DNA of 64,000 nucleotides, taken from contig NZ_VFOV01000001.1 in NCBI RefSeq assembly GCF_006716315.1, positions 1,876,501-1,940,500 on the forward strand, given 5' to 3'. This document shows, piece after piece, positions 1 to 8,355 of this stretch; positions within the stretch are counted from its first letter, which is position 1; every line of letters starts with the position of its first letter. Both the position numbers and the translations under genes were made by a program. Under the pieces are notes generated by a model. That model did no database searches and had not been told where the DNA came from. It saw only the letters and a list, made by a program, of their open reading frames with translations. The stretch is from Nocardioides albertanoniae (GTDB lineage Bacteria; Actinomycetota; Actinomycetes; Propionibacteriales; Nocardioidaceae).

Positions 1-660
1 CAGGTGGTCGACCGGGCGCTGCAGAGCGTCGGCGCCTTCGGCCAGATCCCGTCGATCTTCGGCGTCACCGAGGGGCAGACCGACGAGGAGGGCTGGGCCG
101 AGCTCGACGGTTTCTTCTCCGACACCGAGAGCGGTCGCGCCCGCCGGCAGCGGCTGACCGAGGTGCTGGCGGAGAACGAGTATCACTTCAACGCTCACGG
201 CGTGGAGCTCGGGCAGCGGTACGCATCGGGGGCGGTGGTCAGCGACGGTCCGCCACCGGCGTACACCCGCGACCCGCAGCTCTACTACCACCCGACGACC
301 TACCCCGGGGCCTACCTTCCGCACGAGTGGGTGGTGCGGGACGGGCAGCGGGTCTCCACGCTCGACCTGGCCGGCGAGGGCCGGTTCACCCTCATCACGG
401 GGACCGGTGGCCAGCACTGGACCGACGCGGCCGCGAAGGTCGGCGCCGAGCTCGGTGTGGACATCCAGACCGTCGCCATCGGGCGCGGTCAGGAGGTCGA
501 CGACGCGTACGGCGCCTGGTCGGCGGCCTCCGAGATCGACGACCACGGCGCACTGCTGGTCCGCCCGGACCGCTATGTCGCCTGGCGCTGCAGCAGTCAC
601 GACGGGGATCCGACCGCCACGCTGCGTGCCGTGCTCACCTCGGTCCTCGACCGCACCTGA
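1..660 (+). CDS. FAD-dependent aromatic monooxygenase, C-terminal part (5' end outside window)
   Basis: The reading frame is open from base 1, so the first codons seen are internal. The N-terminal FAD-binding domain and the GD motif lie upstream of the window. What remains matches, along its whole length, the C-terminal third of the complete monooxygenase at 1649-3406. Shared blocks include VVDRA.QSV, HGVELxQRYAS, the HPTTxPGA..PH segment, VSTLDL and GALLVRPD. This is the thioredoxin-like C-terminal domain of the phenol hydroxylase/TfdB class, so the enzyme probably hydroxylates an aromatic ring with NAD(P)H and O2. It lies 27 bases before doxX in what looks like one operon. The family is clear; the substrate is unknown. 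Confidence 0.88.
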   Translation, partial: QVVDRALQSVGAFGQIPSIFGVTEGQTDEEGWAELDGFFSDTESGRARRQRLTEVLAENEYHFNAHGVELGQRYASGAVVSDGPPPAYTRDPQLYYHPTTYPGAYLPHEWVVRDGQRVSTLDLAGEGRFTLITGTGGQHWTDAAAKVGAELGVDIQTVAIGRGQEVDDAYGAWSAASEIDDHGALLVRPDRYVAWRCSSHDGDPTATLRAVLTSVLDRT

Positions 661-687
661 CCACCTGATTCCTGAGGAGGAAGAACC

Positions 688-1194
688 ATGGACCTCGGAC
701 TGCTGCTGCTCCGACTCGTCGTCGGCGGGCTGATCTTCGGCCACGGCGCCCAGAAGGGGTTCGGACTGTTCGGCGGGATGGGACCTGCCGGCACCGCGCC
801 GATCTTCGAGAGCTGGGGCCTGCGCCCCGGAAAGCCGCTCGTGCTGATCGCGGCGACGTGCGAGCTCGTCGGCAGCACGCTGCTGATCCTCGGGCTCGGC
901 ACGCCGCTGGGGGCGGCGATGGCCATGGGCACCTTGATCGTCGCCGCCTCGGTCAACGCCGGCAACGGCCTGTGGGCCGTCAAGGGTGGCTACGAGCTGC
1001 CCCTGCTCTACGCCGTCACGGCCGGCAGCTTCGCCTTCATCGGCCCAGGCCGCTACTCGATCGACCACCTGATCGGGCTGACCGACGCGTACGGCGTCGT
1101 CTCGGGTGCCATCGCCGTGGCCGCTGCCGTCGTGTCGGCCGCCGCCTTCGTCGCTCGGGCCCGCCACACACGTACCCACGCAGTCGCCGCGTGA
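688..1194 (+). CDS. DoxX family membrane protein
   Basis: This 168-residue integral membrane protein has about four hydrophobic segments. It opens with LLLLRLVVGGLIFGHGAQKGFG, the glycine-rich first helix and short loop typical of DoxX/DoxD-like proteins. A strong Shine-Dalgarno (gaggagg, from about 674) precedes the ATG. DoxX-like proteins occur in many oxidoreductase operons and are linked to quinone or redox handling in the membrane, but their biochemistry is poorly defined. Here the gene sits between two flavin monooxygenases, so an accessory redox or membrane role in aromatic degradation is an inference. Confidence 0.85.
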   Translation: MDLGLLLLRLVVGGLIFGHGAQKGFGLFGGMGPAGTAPIFESWGLRPGKPLVLIAATCELVGSTLLILGLGTPLGAAMAMGTLIVAASVNAGNGLWAVKGGYELPLLYAVTAGSFAFIGPGRYSIDHLIGLTDAYGVVSGAIAVAAAVVSAAAFVARARHTRTHAVAA

Positions 1195-1217
1195 ACCCAA
1201 CTGCCCAGGAGAGGATC

Positions 1218-1652
1218 ATGACCACAACCACCGCAGAGTCCGACGTCGACCGCAAGGCGATCGCGCTGGAATACCTCAAGCGCCTCGACCGCGGCGAGGA
1301 CTTCTTCGACCTGTTCGACGAGAACGTCCAGTTCTACTATCCCAAGTGGGGCCTGGCCGACGGCCTGGACGCGATGAAGGAGGCGTTCGGCGGGATCGCC
1401 TCGATCATCGGCGGCATCAAGCACGACTACGCCTACCTCAACTACGTGGTGAACGGTGACACCGTCGTGGTCGAGGGGACCTCGTCGGGGAAGGCCGCCG
1501 ACGGCACCGAGTTCCGCGCCGGCGTCACCCACGCCGGACGCTGGTGCGACGTGTTCGAGATCCGGGGCGGCAAGATCCACCGGCTCTTCGTCTACCTCGA
1601 CCCCGACTACGCCGGTGCCGACACCGAGCGCTACCCCTGGCTGCGGTCATGA
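1218..1652 (+). CDS. SnoaL-like / NTF2-fold protein
   Basis: The product is 144 residues. The alternation of short helices and strands (LEYLKRLDRGEDFFDLFDENVQ, then FEIRGGKIHRLFVYLDPDY near the C-terminus) fits the cone-shaped NTF2/SnoaL fold. Such proteins act as small hydrolases, isomerases or accessory subunits in ring-modifying pathways. The ATG at 1218 follows a ggagag ribosome site. The stop overlaps the start of the downstream monooxygenase in an ATGA, which indicates translational coupling and suggests the two proteins act on the same substrate. I cannot assign a reaction. Confidence 0.8.
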   Translation: MTTTTAESDVDRKAIALEYLKRLDRGEDFFDLFDENVQFYYPKWGLADGLDAMKEAFGGIASIIGGIKHDYAYLNYVVNGDTVVVEGTSSGKAADGTEFRAGVTHAGRWCDVFEIRGGKIHRLFVYLDPDYAGADTERYPWLRS

Positions 1653-3406
1653 GCACCGACGCACCGACCATCGAGACCGACGTCCTCGTCGTCGGCGCCG
1701 GGCCGGCCGGACTGACCCTGGCCGCGCTGCTCGCAGCCGAGGGGGTCGACGCGATCACCGTCACCCGCTACCCCGGGACGGCCCACTCGCCTCGCGCCCA
1801 CATCACCAACCAGCGCACGATGGAGGTCTTCCGCGACCTGGGCATCGAGGACGACGTACGCGCCGTGGCCACGCCCAACGAGCTGATGGGCAACAACGTG
1901 TGGGCCACGAGCTTCGCCGACAAGGAGATCGCCCGGCTGCTCACCTGGGGGAGCGGCGACGAGCGGCGTACCGACTACGATCTGGCCAGCCCGAGCGCGA
2001 TGTGCAACATCCCCCAGCACATCCTCGAGCCGGTGCTGCACCGGGCCGCCGCCGATCGCGGCGCCGACCTGCGGTTCTCGACCGAGCTCGTCGCGATCGG
2101 CCAGGACGACGACGGCGTCACCGCCACCGTCCGACACCGCGACACCGGTGCCGAACAGACCATCCGGGCGAAGTACGCCGTCGGCGCCGACGGTGGCCGA
2201 TCCACGGTCGCCGAGGAGCTCGGCTTCGAGATGGACGGCGAGATGGGTCTCGGCGCGGCGGTCAACGTCTGGCTCGAGGCGGACCTGACGGCGTACACAG
2301 CGCACCGGCCGGGCACGCTCTACTGGATGTGCCAGCCCGGCAACGACTACTGGGTCGGTTCGGGCACCTGGATCTGTGTGAAGCCGTGGACCGAGTGGGT
2401 CATGCTCTTCATGTACGACCCGAGCCAGGGCGAGCCCGACCTCTCCGAGGAGGCCGTCGTCGCCCGCGCACGCACCACCATCGGAGATCCCGACGTGCCG
2501 ATCACCATCAAGAACATCAGCAAGTGGCAGATCAACCACGTGGTCGCGCGCAGCTATCAGCAGGGCCGGGTGTTCCTGGCCGGTGACGCCGCGCACCGGC
2601 ACCCGCCGGCCAACGGCCTGGGCACCAACACGTCGATCCAGGACTCGTTCAACCTCGGCTGGAAGCTCGCCCACGTGCTGCAGGGCAAGGCCGGTCCCGA
2701 GCTGCTCGACACCTACGACACCGAGCGCCGACCGGTCGGCAAGCAGGTCGTCGACCGCGCCATGCAGAGCGTGCGCGACATGCTGCCCATCTCCCAGGCG
2801 CTCGGGTTCGCGCCCGAGCAGACCGCCGAGGACGGCTGGCGCGCGCTCGACGAGCTCTTCGCGCCCGGTGCCGACGGGGAGGAGCGGCGGCGATCCCTCG
2901 ACGCCGCGGTGGCGCTGCAGAACTACCAGTTCAACTGCCACGGCGTGGAGCTCGACCAGCGGTACGCCTCGGCCGCCGTCACCGACGACGGCACACCCTG
3001 GCCGGCGCCTGAGCGCGACCCCGAGCTCTACCACCACCCCACCACCCACCCCGGCGCGCGGCTCCCGCACGCCTGGCTCGAGCACGACGGCGCAACCGTC
3101 TCTACGCTCGACCTGGTCGGACACGGCCGGTTCACGGTGCTGACCGGCATCGGCGGCGAACCGTGGGCCGACGCCGCGGCGAAGGCCGCGGCCGACCTCG
3201 GCGTCGCTGTCGACGTACGTGTGCTCGGCCACCACTGCGAGCACGACGACGTGCTCGCCCGATGGGTCACCCTGCGTGAGATCGATGACACCGGCGCCCT
3301 GCTCGTACGGCCCGACCACCACATCGCGTGGCGTGCCCCGCGACTCGCGGACGACCCGGCAGCCGACCTGACCGCTGCGCTGCGTACCGCGCTTCGACAC
3401 GCCTGA
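1649..3406 (+). CDS. FAD-dependent aromatic monooxygenase (phenol hydroxylase/TfdB class)
   Basis: This 585-residue flavoprotein hydroxylase has the Rossmann dinucleotide motif GAGPAG at residues 16-21, the middle GADGGRS motif that contacts FAD and NAD(P)H, and the second FAD motif FLAGDAAHRHPP with Asp313. A thioredoxin-like C-terminal domain follows from about residue 400. Length and order match PheA/TfdB/MhpA-type enzymes that hydroxylate phenolic rings. It overlaps the SnoaL-like gene by four bases and is followed by an FAH hydrolase and an extradiol dioxygenase. That gives a plausible hydroxylate, cleave, hydrolyse order. The C-terminal half is paralogous to the truncated gene at 1-660. 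The exact phenol used cannot be read from sequence. Confidence 0.93.
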   Translation: MSTDAPTIETDVLVVGAGPAGLTLAALLAAEGVDAITVTRYPGTAHSPRAHITNQRTMEVFRDLGIEDDVRAVATPNELMGNNVWATSFADKEIARLLTWGSGDERRTDYDLASPSAMCNIPQHILEPVLHRAAADRGADLRFSTELVAIGQDDDGVTATVRHRDTGAEQTIRAKYAVGADGGRSTVAEELGFEMDGEMGLGAAVNVWLEADLTAYTAHRPGTLYWMCQPGNDYWVGSGTWICVKPWTEWVMLFMYDPSQGEPDLSEEAVVARARTTIGDPDVPITIKNISKWQINHVVARSYQQGRVFLAGDAAHRHPPANGLGTNTSIQDSFNLGWKLAHVLQGKAGPELLDTYDTERRPVGKQVVDRAMQSVRDMLPISQALGFAPEQTAEDGWRALDELFAPGADGEERRRSLDAAVALQNYQFNCHGVELDQRYASAAVTDDGTPWPAPERDPELYHHPTTHPGARLPHAWLEHDGATVSTLDLVGHGRFTVLTGIGGEPWADAAAKAAADLGVAVDVRVLGHHCEHDDVLARWVTLREIDDTGALLVRPDHHIAWRAPRLADDPAADLTAALRTALRHA

Positions 3407-3436
3407 TCCGTCAGGCTCTACCGAGAGGAACCATTC

Positions 3437-4294
3437 ATGCGACTGGCCAACATCAACGGACGCGCGGTGCTCGTCACCACAGACTCCACCGCGGTCGACG
3501 TCCACGATCACAGCGACGGGAAGTTCGGCCCGTCCCTGCGCGCGGTCTACGACGACTGGGACGCCTTCCAGGCCTGGGCTGCGGACCGCGCCCCGGAGGG
3601 CGGCACCGCGTTCGCGCCCGCCGACCTCGGTGCACCCTCGCCCGAGCCGCGACAGATCTTCGCCATCGGGCTCAACTACTCCGACCACGCGGCCGAGTCG
3701 GGCTTCGAGGCGCCGACGGACCTCCCGCCGGTCTTCCCGAAGTACCTGAGCAGCCTGACCGGCCCCTGCACCGACGTCGTGCTGCCGCCGAACGGCAACA
3801 CCGACTGGGAGGTCGAGCTCGTCGTCGTCATCGGCCGCGAGGCCCACCAGGTCGACGAGGCCGACGCCTGGAACCACGTCGCCGGGCTCACCGTCGGCAA
3901 CGACATCTCCGAGCGCGTCGTCCAGCTGCGCGGTCCGGCCCCGCAGTTCGGTCTCGGCAAGTCGTTCCCCGGTTTCTCGCCGACCGGTCCGTGGCTGGTC
4001 AGCCCCGACGAGGTCGAGGACCGCGACGACCTGCGGCTGACCACGGTCCTCGACGGCGAGGTCCTGCAGGACGGACGTACGTCGCAGCTGATCTTCCCCG
4101 TGTCCAGGCTGATCGCCGAGCTGTCGCGGGTCGTCACCCTCTATCCCGGCGACCTGATCTTCACCGGGACGCCAGCCGGCGTAGGTGTCGGCCGTGACCC
4201 GAAACGATTCGTGTCCGCCGGTCAGACGATGGTCAGCACGATCGAAGGCGTGGGCGAGCTGCGCCAGCGCTTCGTGGAGGGGGTGTCGTCATGA
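3437..4294 (+). CDS. Fumarylacetoacetate hydrolase family protein
   Basis: This 285-residue protein has the FAH C-terminal fold: the IGLNYSDHAAESG entry motif, the metal-binding acidic run NTDWEVELVVVIGREA, GNDISERVVQ, and the GDLIFTGTPAGVGVGRDP segment near the end. Family members cleave or isomerise the keto-acids made when extradiol dioxygenases open catechols, using Mg2+ or Mn2+. Its end overlaps the start of the VOC dioxygenase by four bases, so the two are co-translated. I expect a C-C bond hydrolase or acylpyruvase acting on the ring-cleavage product. Hydratase or isomerase activity is also possible within this family. Confidence 0.9.
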   Translation: MRLANINGRAVLVTTDSTAVDVHDHSDGKFGPSLRAVYDDWDAFQAWAADRAPEGGTAFAPADLGAPSPEPRQIFAIGLNYSDHAAESGFEAPTDLPPVFPKYLSSLTGPCTDVVLPPNGNTDWEVELVVVIGREAHQVDEADAWNHVAGLTVGNDISERVVQLRGPAPQFGLGKSFPGFSPTGPWLVSPDEVEDRDDLRLTTVLDGEVLQDGRTSQLIFPVSRLIAELSRVVTLYPGDLIFTGTPAGVGVGRDPKRFVSAGQTMVSTIEGVGELRQRFVEGVSS

Positions 4295-5211
4295 GTCTGC
4301 ACCGGCTCAGCCATGTCGTGATCGGCGTCCCGAACGTCGACGAGACGGAGGCCTACTACACCGACTTCGGGCTCGCGCACGGCGGCGACGGCGCCTTCAG
4401 CACGCGAGACGGCGGCCGTCAGCTGCGCCTGGTCCCGCGCCCGCAGCGTCAGCTGGTCGAGCTCGGCATCGCCGCCGACGACACCGACGACCTGGCCCGC
4501 ATCGCCGCGTCGCTGGCGAAGCTCGGCGTCACCTCGGACCTCGACGGAGACGCGTTGACGGCCCAGGAGCCCGTCGCAGGCTTCACCGTACGGATCCGCG
4601 TTCTTCCGCGGCTGCAGCAGGAGCCGTCGCCGCCCACGCCCTACAACGGGCCGGGGCGGTTGGAGCGCACCGGCCGGGCGCCCGGGATCGTACGTGAGGA
4701 GCGAGTCCGGCCCCGCCGGCTCGGCCACGCGGTCGCCGGGACCACCGACCTGGCCGCGACGACCCGGTTCATGGTCGAGGGACTCGGGTTCAAGGTCTCC
4801 GACCAGATCGGCGACAAGGGCGCGTTCCTGCGCTGCTCGACCGACCACCACAACTTCCTCGCGCTACAGGCACCGGTGAACTACCTGCACCACACCAGCT
4901 GGCAGGTCGATGACGTCGACGACGTCGGCAGGGGAGCGTTCGCGATGCTGGAGAAGGATCCGGACCGGCACGTCTGGGGGCTCGGCCGGCACCACGCGGG
5001 CTCCAACTTCTTCTGGTATCTCAAGGACCCGGCAGGGAACTTCTCGGAGTACTTCTCCGACATGGACTGCATCCCCGAGGACGAGATCTGGGAGCCGGAG
5101 GTCCTCGAGGGTGCGAAGGGCCTGTTCAACTGGGGCCCTCCGCCTCCACCGTCCTTCCTCAACCCCGAGGACCTCGCGGGTCTGATGACCGGCGCTCACA
5201 GCAAGGCCTGA
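4291..5211 (+). CDS. Extradiol ring-cleavage dioxygenase (VOC superfamily)
   Basis: The 306-residue protein has two vicinal-oxygen-chelate modules, as in BphC and catechol 2,3-dioxygenase. The C-terminal module carries the expected iron ligands: His146 (RLGHAV), His200 or His201 (LHHTSW) and Glu253 (FSEYF). The N-terminal module (residues 3-110) is degenerate and structural. It probably opens a catechol next to the vicinal hydroxyls using Fe(II) and O2, acting after the monooxygenase. It is the last gene of the operon. The ligand positions nearly coincide with those of BphC, so catalytic competence looks good. The substrate is not known. Confidence 0.9.
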   Translation: MSLHRLSHVVIGVPNVDETEAYYTDFGLAHGGDGAFSTRDGGRQLRLVPRPQRQLVELGIAADDTDDLARIAASLAKLGVTSDLDGDALTAQEPVAGFTVRIRVLPRLQQEPSPPTPYNGPGRLERTGRAPGIVREERVRPRRLGHAVAGTTDLAATTRFMVEGLGFKVSDQIGDKGAFLRCSTDHHNFLALQAPVNYLHHTSWQVDDVDDVGRGAFAMLEKDPDRHVWGLGRHHAGSNFFWYLKDPAGNFSEYFSDMDCIPEDEIWEPEVLEGAKGLFNWGPPPPPSFLNPEDLAGLMTGAHSKA

Positions 5212-5367
5212 CCGCCCGGCCGGCCACCTACCCGGCCTGCGTGGTCCGTCGGTGCCGGTCAGCAGGGGACCGGTGCCGGCGTGCGGATCGGCCGGCGTGT
5301 CGAGCATCGGCCCCGTGCCTGGCCCGCCTTGGTCAGCACGCAGCTGACAACGGTCGGCGGGCCGGGC

Positions 5368-6042
5368 TCATTGAGCGCGCAGCCCGGCCTCCAGGATGTC
5401 GGTGGTGTGCTGATAGTGGGCGGTGAGCGCTTCGACGGCCGCGTCTGTGTCGCGGGCCAGGGCGGCTTCCATGAGTCGACGATGCTCGCCTGCGACGTCG
5501 CGGCCAGGCTCGCGCGGCTGGGACCAGCGCCGATAGAGCTCGCTTGCGTCGCGCAGACCGACCGTCATGCAGACGAGCCGAGGGCTGTCGCAGCCCGCGA
5601 TCAGAGCCGCGTGGAAGGCTGCGTGAGCCCGTTCCCATTCGTCGGCGAGGCGTTCGGGGCCACCCGTGTCCGTCGTCATCGCGGTGCGCTCGAGCCGGTG
5701 GTGTGCGGCAACCAGGTCCGACTCCCACTCGACCCCGCCTTGCTCGATGGCATAGCGCAGTGCCAGCGTCTCGATATCGATGCGAGTCCTGGTGAGATCA
5801 CGGAGGTCCGCCACTGTCAGTGGCATCACCCGGAACCCGATGTTGGGCTCCGAGACGACCAGACCCTGTTCGGCCAGCCGGGTCAACGCCTCGCGGACCA
5901 CGCTCACGCTGGCGTCGTACCGCTCGCACAGCGGCGTGAACTTGAGTCGTTCTCCGGGTGCGTAGATGCCTGCCAAGAGCTCGGCGCGCAGCTGAGCATG
6001 GACCGTGTCGGTGTTGGCTCGAGCGCGGGCGGTCGTTGTCAT
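5368..6042 (-). CDS. GntR family transcriptional regulator (FadR/FCD type)
   Basis: The product is 224 residues. A winged helix-turn-helix spans residues 10-72 (VHAQLRAELLAGIYAPGERL, then SVSVVREALTRLAEQGLV). The all-alpha FCD effector domain from about residue 78 has the ligand-side histidines expected for metal and carboxylate binding (AHAAFHAAL, AEHRRLMEAAL). It lies convergent to the catabolic operon and divergent from the FMN reductase, so it probably senses an aromatic or carboxylic intermediate. A TACGAT -10 element sits six bases before the ATG, so the transcript is probably leaderless. The inverted repeat arm at 6040-6048 overlaps its start codon, which suggests autoregulation. Confidence 0.92.
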   Translation of the reverse strand: MTTTARARANTDTVHAQLRAELLAGIYAPGERLKFTPLCERYDASVSVVREALTRLAEQGLVVSEPNIGFRVMPLTVADLRDLTRTRIDIETLALRYAIEQGGVEWESDLVAAHHRLERTAMTTDTGGPERLADEWERAHAAFHAALIAGCDSPRLVCMTVGLRDASELYRRWSQPREPGRDVAGEHRRLMEAALARDTDAAVEALTAHYQHTTDILEAGLRAQ

Positions 6043-6111
6043 ATACGCATCGTAGCAAAATCTGTCGTTCTTTCAGGAATATTCGAATATTATGAAATGT
6101 TCGCGTATATG
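6040..6111. promoter_or_regulatory. AT-rich divergent promoter and operator region, GntR/FMN reductase
   Basis: A 9-bp arm catatacgc (6040-6048) is repeated in inverted form as gcgtatatg (6103-6111). Between them lies a perfect 14-bp palindrome, aatattcgaatatt (6078-6091). The tract is strikingly AT-rich for this genome. On the minus strand TACGAT (6054-6049) is a good -10 for the GntR gene. On the plus strand TATTAT (6088-6093), inside the palindrome, is a candidate -10 for the reductase. GntR/FadR regulators bind short palindromes, so these are probable operators. Confidence 0.6.
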
Positions 6112-6200
6112 TCGGATCGTGACCGGGTCCGGGTCGCTGAAAGCGACCTACGGGTGGTCCCGGGTCACAGCGCTGAGCAATGGAGCAACGGAGGTCTGGC

Positions 6201-6758
6201 ATGTCCTTGATCAGGATCGTGGTCGGCAGCACCCGACCAGTGAGGGTGGGGGACCAGGTGGCACACGCCGTGGGACTGCTTCTGGAGGAGGTGACCGGGG
6301 CGACGACCGAGATCGTGGACCTGCGTGACCTCGACCTGCCTCTGCTCGACGAGCCGAAGATGCCGGCCCTCGGCGGCTATGTCCACGAACACACCAAGCG
6401 CTGGAGCGCCTTGGTCGACGAGTCCGACGCGATCGTGCTCGTCACGCCGCAGTACAACGGTGGTTACCCCGCGCCGCTGAAGAACGCGATCGACTATCTC
6501 TATCGCGAATGGCACGGAAAGCCGATGCTGGTGGTCAGCTACGGCGGTCGAGGGGGTGGCATGGCCGCCGCGCAGCTGGTCGGCGTGCTGGGCGTGGTGG
6601 GTGCGGACCTGGTGACGGATCCGGTGCAGATCACCCTGCGCCGGGCCAGCTATGGGGTGGACGGTCGTCTCGTCGCACCCGAGGCAGACATCGAGACGGT
6701 TGCCTCCGAGCTGCAAGCGGCGGGGGAAGCCCTCGCCAAGGAGCTGCGTGCCCGCTGA
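6201..6758 (+). CDS. NADPH-dependent FMN reductase family protein
   Basis: This 185-residue flavodoxin-fold protein has the phosphate-binding loop VVGSTRPVRVG at the N-terminus, the conserved VLVTPQYNGGYPAPLKNAIDYL block and the SYGGRGGG loop. That is the standard pattern of the NADPH-dependent FMN reductase family. The ATG at 6201 has a ggagg site eight bases upstream and is preferred over the ATG at 6180. It may supply reduced flavin or reduce quinone by-products of the neighbouring aromatic pathway. It diverges from the GntR gene and shares its operator region. The link to the pathway is inferred from position only. Confidence 0.88.
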   Translation: MSLIRIVVGSTRPVRVGDQVAHAVGLLLEEVTGATTEIVDLRDLDLPLLDEPKMPALGGYVHEHTKRWSALVDESDAIVLVTPQYNGGYPAPLKNAIDYLYREWHGKPMLVVSYGGRGGGMAAAQLVGVLGVVGADLVTDPVQITLRRASYGVDGRLVAPEADIETVASELQAAGEALAKELRAR

Positions 6759-6770
6759 GCTGCTGCGAGT

Positions 6771-7141
6771 GCGGACGGGCTGGCCTGTAAGCCGGGTTCT
6801 GTAGTCGGCGACCATCCATCTCGGACCATCGTTGCCGATGGCCTCCAGCAACCTACCCGCGCACTCGGGCGGACCGCCCTCTCGGTGGGTTAGCACCGTC
6901 GTACGCTGTCTGGTCTTGCTCCGGGTGGGGTTTACCTAGCTCCTCGTGTCACCACGAGGACTGGTGGGCTCTTACCCCACCGTTTCACCCTTACCGCTAC
7001 CTGGAAGGCAGCGGCGGTCTGTTCTCTGTGGCACTGTCCCGCGGGTCACCCCGGGTGGCCGTTAGCCACCACCCTGTCCTGTGGAGCCCGGACTTTCCTC
7101 GACGTATCTCTACGACGCGATCGCCCGGCCAGCCCGTCCGC
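6771..7141 (-). ncRNA. rnpB: RNase P RNA, bacterial type A
   Basis: Read on the minus strand, this segment has the universal RNase P core: gaggaaagtccgggctcc near the 5' end, acagggtggtggctaacggc, the P4-region signature gggtgaaacggtggggtaag, and a 3' portion ending in gaacccggcttacaggcc. The ends pair: gcggacgggctgg at 6771-6783 is the exact complement of ccagcccgtccgc at 7129-7141, forming helix P1. That fixes the boundaries and gives about 371 nucleotides. The RNA is the catalytic subunit that removes 5' leaders from tRNA precursors. The ends are inferred from P1 pairing and may differ by a few bases. Confidence 0.95.
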
Positions 7142-7264
7142 ATCCAAAAGTCTAGTCTTCGGCGGCTCGATACGGACATCCGCACCTCCGGCAGGTCACA
7201 ATGGTTCTCCCGGGGCGGTCGCCGTTGGAATACCGCCGAGGGGTATCGCGTTCGAAGGGGTGTG

Positions 7265-7690
7265 ATGATGGAGAAGGACGAGTTCGAGTACGCAGCCCCG
7301 GCTGTCATCTTCCCGGGACAGACCGCCCACGAGTCGGCCTACCGTACGGCCCACGACCTGCTCTCGCGGCGCTTCCCGGTGGAGGCGCTGGAGCTCCTGG
7401 AGCCGGCGCTGGCCGAGGACCCCGACAACATCGGGCTGCGCACCATGCGCGCGTGGGCCTACATGCTGCGGGCACAGCTCACCAAGGCAGAGACCGAGCT
7501 GCGCTGGCTCGTCGGGCAGGACCCGAGCGACGCCTGGAGCCAGCACTCCCTCGGCCGGGTGCTCGAGCGTCAGGACCGTCTCGAGGACGCTCTCGGCCCG
7601 CTGCGTCTGGCCGCCGTGATGAGCGACGACTACGACCACCAGGCCGCGGTCTACCGCGTCAGCAACCGGATCTCGCAGCGCTCGGAATGA
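7265..7690 (+). CDS. Tetratricopeptide repeat protein
   Basis: This small soluble protein of 141 residues has about three TPR-like helix pairs. Examples are AYRTAHDLLSRRFPVEALEL followed by LLEPALAEDPDN, then IGLRTMRAWAYMLRAQLTKA and WSQHSLGRVLERQDRLEDAL. The spacing of small and bulky residues follows the TPR pattern. The start is the ATG pair at 7265/7268 behind a gaagggg site. The frame is also open upstream, but that part runs through rnpB. TPRs mediate protein-protein contacts; no partner can be named. Similar short TPR proteins are common in actinobacteria. Confidence 0.82.
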   Translation: MMEKDEFEYAAPAVIFPGQTAHESAYRTAHDLLSRRFPVEALELLEPALAEDPDNIGLRTMRAWAYMLRAQLTKAETELRWLVGQDPSDAWSQHSLGRVLERQDRLEDALGPLRLAAVMSDDYDHQAAVYRVSNRISQRSE

Positions 7691-7743
7691 GCTCGGCGAA
7701 GTCCCGCGTGACGGGACCTGCGCGGCGGTGGCAGGCTGGGGGC

Positions 7744-8055
7744 ATGGAACCTGACACCACCACCCTCACCGCCGAGCAGGTCGCCCAGGAGCAGCTGGCC
7801 GGCTGGTCCTTCGATGACTCGGGCGACGCCGACAGCATCGTCGCCAGGGTGGAGACCGGTGACTTCGTCACCGGCCTTGCCCTGGTCAACGCGATCGGGG
7901 AGAAGGCCGAGGAGGCCAACCACCACCCCGACATCGACCTGCGCTACCCCTACGTCGAGATCAGGCTCAGCAGCCATGACGCCGGTGGCGTGACCAGCCG
8001 TGACGTCGCGCTCGCGAAGGTGATCAACGGCCTCTCCGCCGAGTCTGCCCTCTGA
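7744..8055 (+). CDS. 4a-hydroxytetrahydrobiopterin dehydratase (pterin carbinolamine dehydratase)
   Basis: The 103-residue protein is the normal size for this family. It carries the active-site signature EEANHHPDIDLRYPYVEI (His60-His61-Pro62) and the downstream SSHDAGGVTSRDVALAK block with the third conserved histidine. The enzyme dehydrates the carbinolamine formed by pterin-dependent hydroxylases. In bacteria without such hydroxylases it is thought to act in other pterin chemistry. No aromatic amino acid hydroxylase is visible in the window. A CAGGCT element just before the ATG may be a -10 of a leaderless promoter. Confidence 0.93.
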   Translation: MEPDTTTLTAEQVAQEQLAGWSFDDSGDADSIVARVETGDFVTGLALVNAIGEKAEEANHHPDIDLRYPYVEIRLSSHDAGGVTSRDVALAKVINGLSAESAL

Positions 8056-8132
8056 ACCAGCCCGACACGGACGGCGCGGCCGCTCGACGGAGTAGACCAC
8101 ATCCGGGCGGCCGCGCAGGTAGGTTGGATGCC

Positions 8133-8342
8133 ATGAGCGACGAGCACGCGGGCGAGTACTACTACTGCCTCATCCACAAGACCGTCGAGTCCTACGAGGG
8201 CTGCAAGGCCAAGGACCGTCTCGGGCCCTACTCCTCCCATGCCGAGGCTGCCCGGGCCCTCGACAAGGTCGAGGAGAACAACGAGCGCTGGGACAAGGAA
8301 GACAGGGCCTGGGAGGGCGACGCCGGCATCGAGGACAAGTAG
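8133..8342 (+). CDS. Small conserved actinobacterial protein
   Basis: The 69-residue hydrophilic protein begins with an aromatic stretch (EYYYCLIHKTVESYEGC) followed by KDRLGPYSSHAEAARALDKV and an acidic tail. The GPY..HAEAARAL pattern resembles the SPOR-like or short strand-helix modules of small actinobacterial proteins. I cannot assign a function. TAGGTT (8120-8125) lies seven bases before the ATG, so translation is probably from a leaderless mRNA starting at or near 8133. Two cysteines (in YYCL and EGCK) could bind metal or form a disulfide, but that is a guess. Confidence 0.72.
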   Translation: MSDEHAGEYYYCLIHKTVESYEGCKAKDRLGPYSSHAEAARALDKVEENNERWDKEDRAWEGDAGIEDK

Positions 8343-8355
8343 TCCTCAACCGGTC

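Noticed and set aside
7028..7264. N-terminal extension of the TPR gene
   Set aside because: The extension runs through the conserved RNase P RNA and lacks TPR features; a ribosome site supports 7265.
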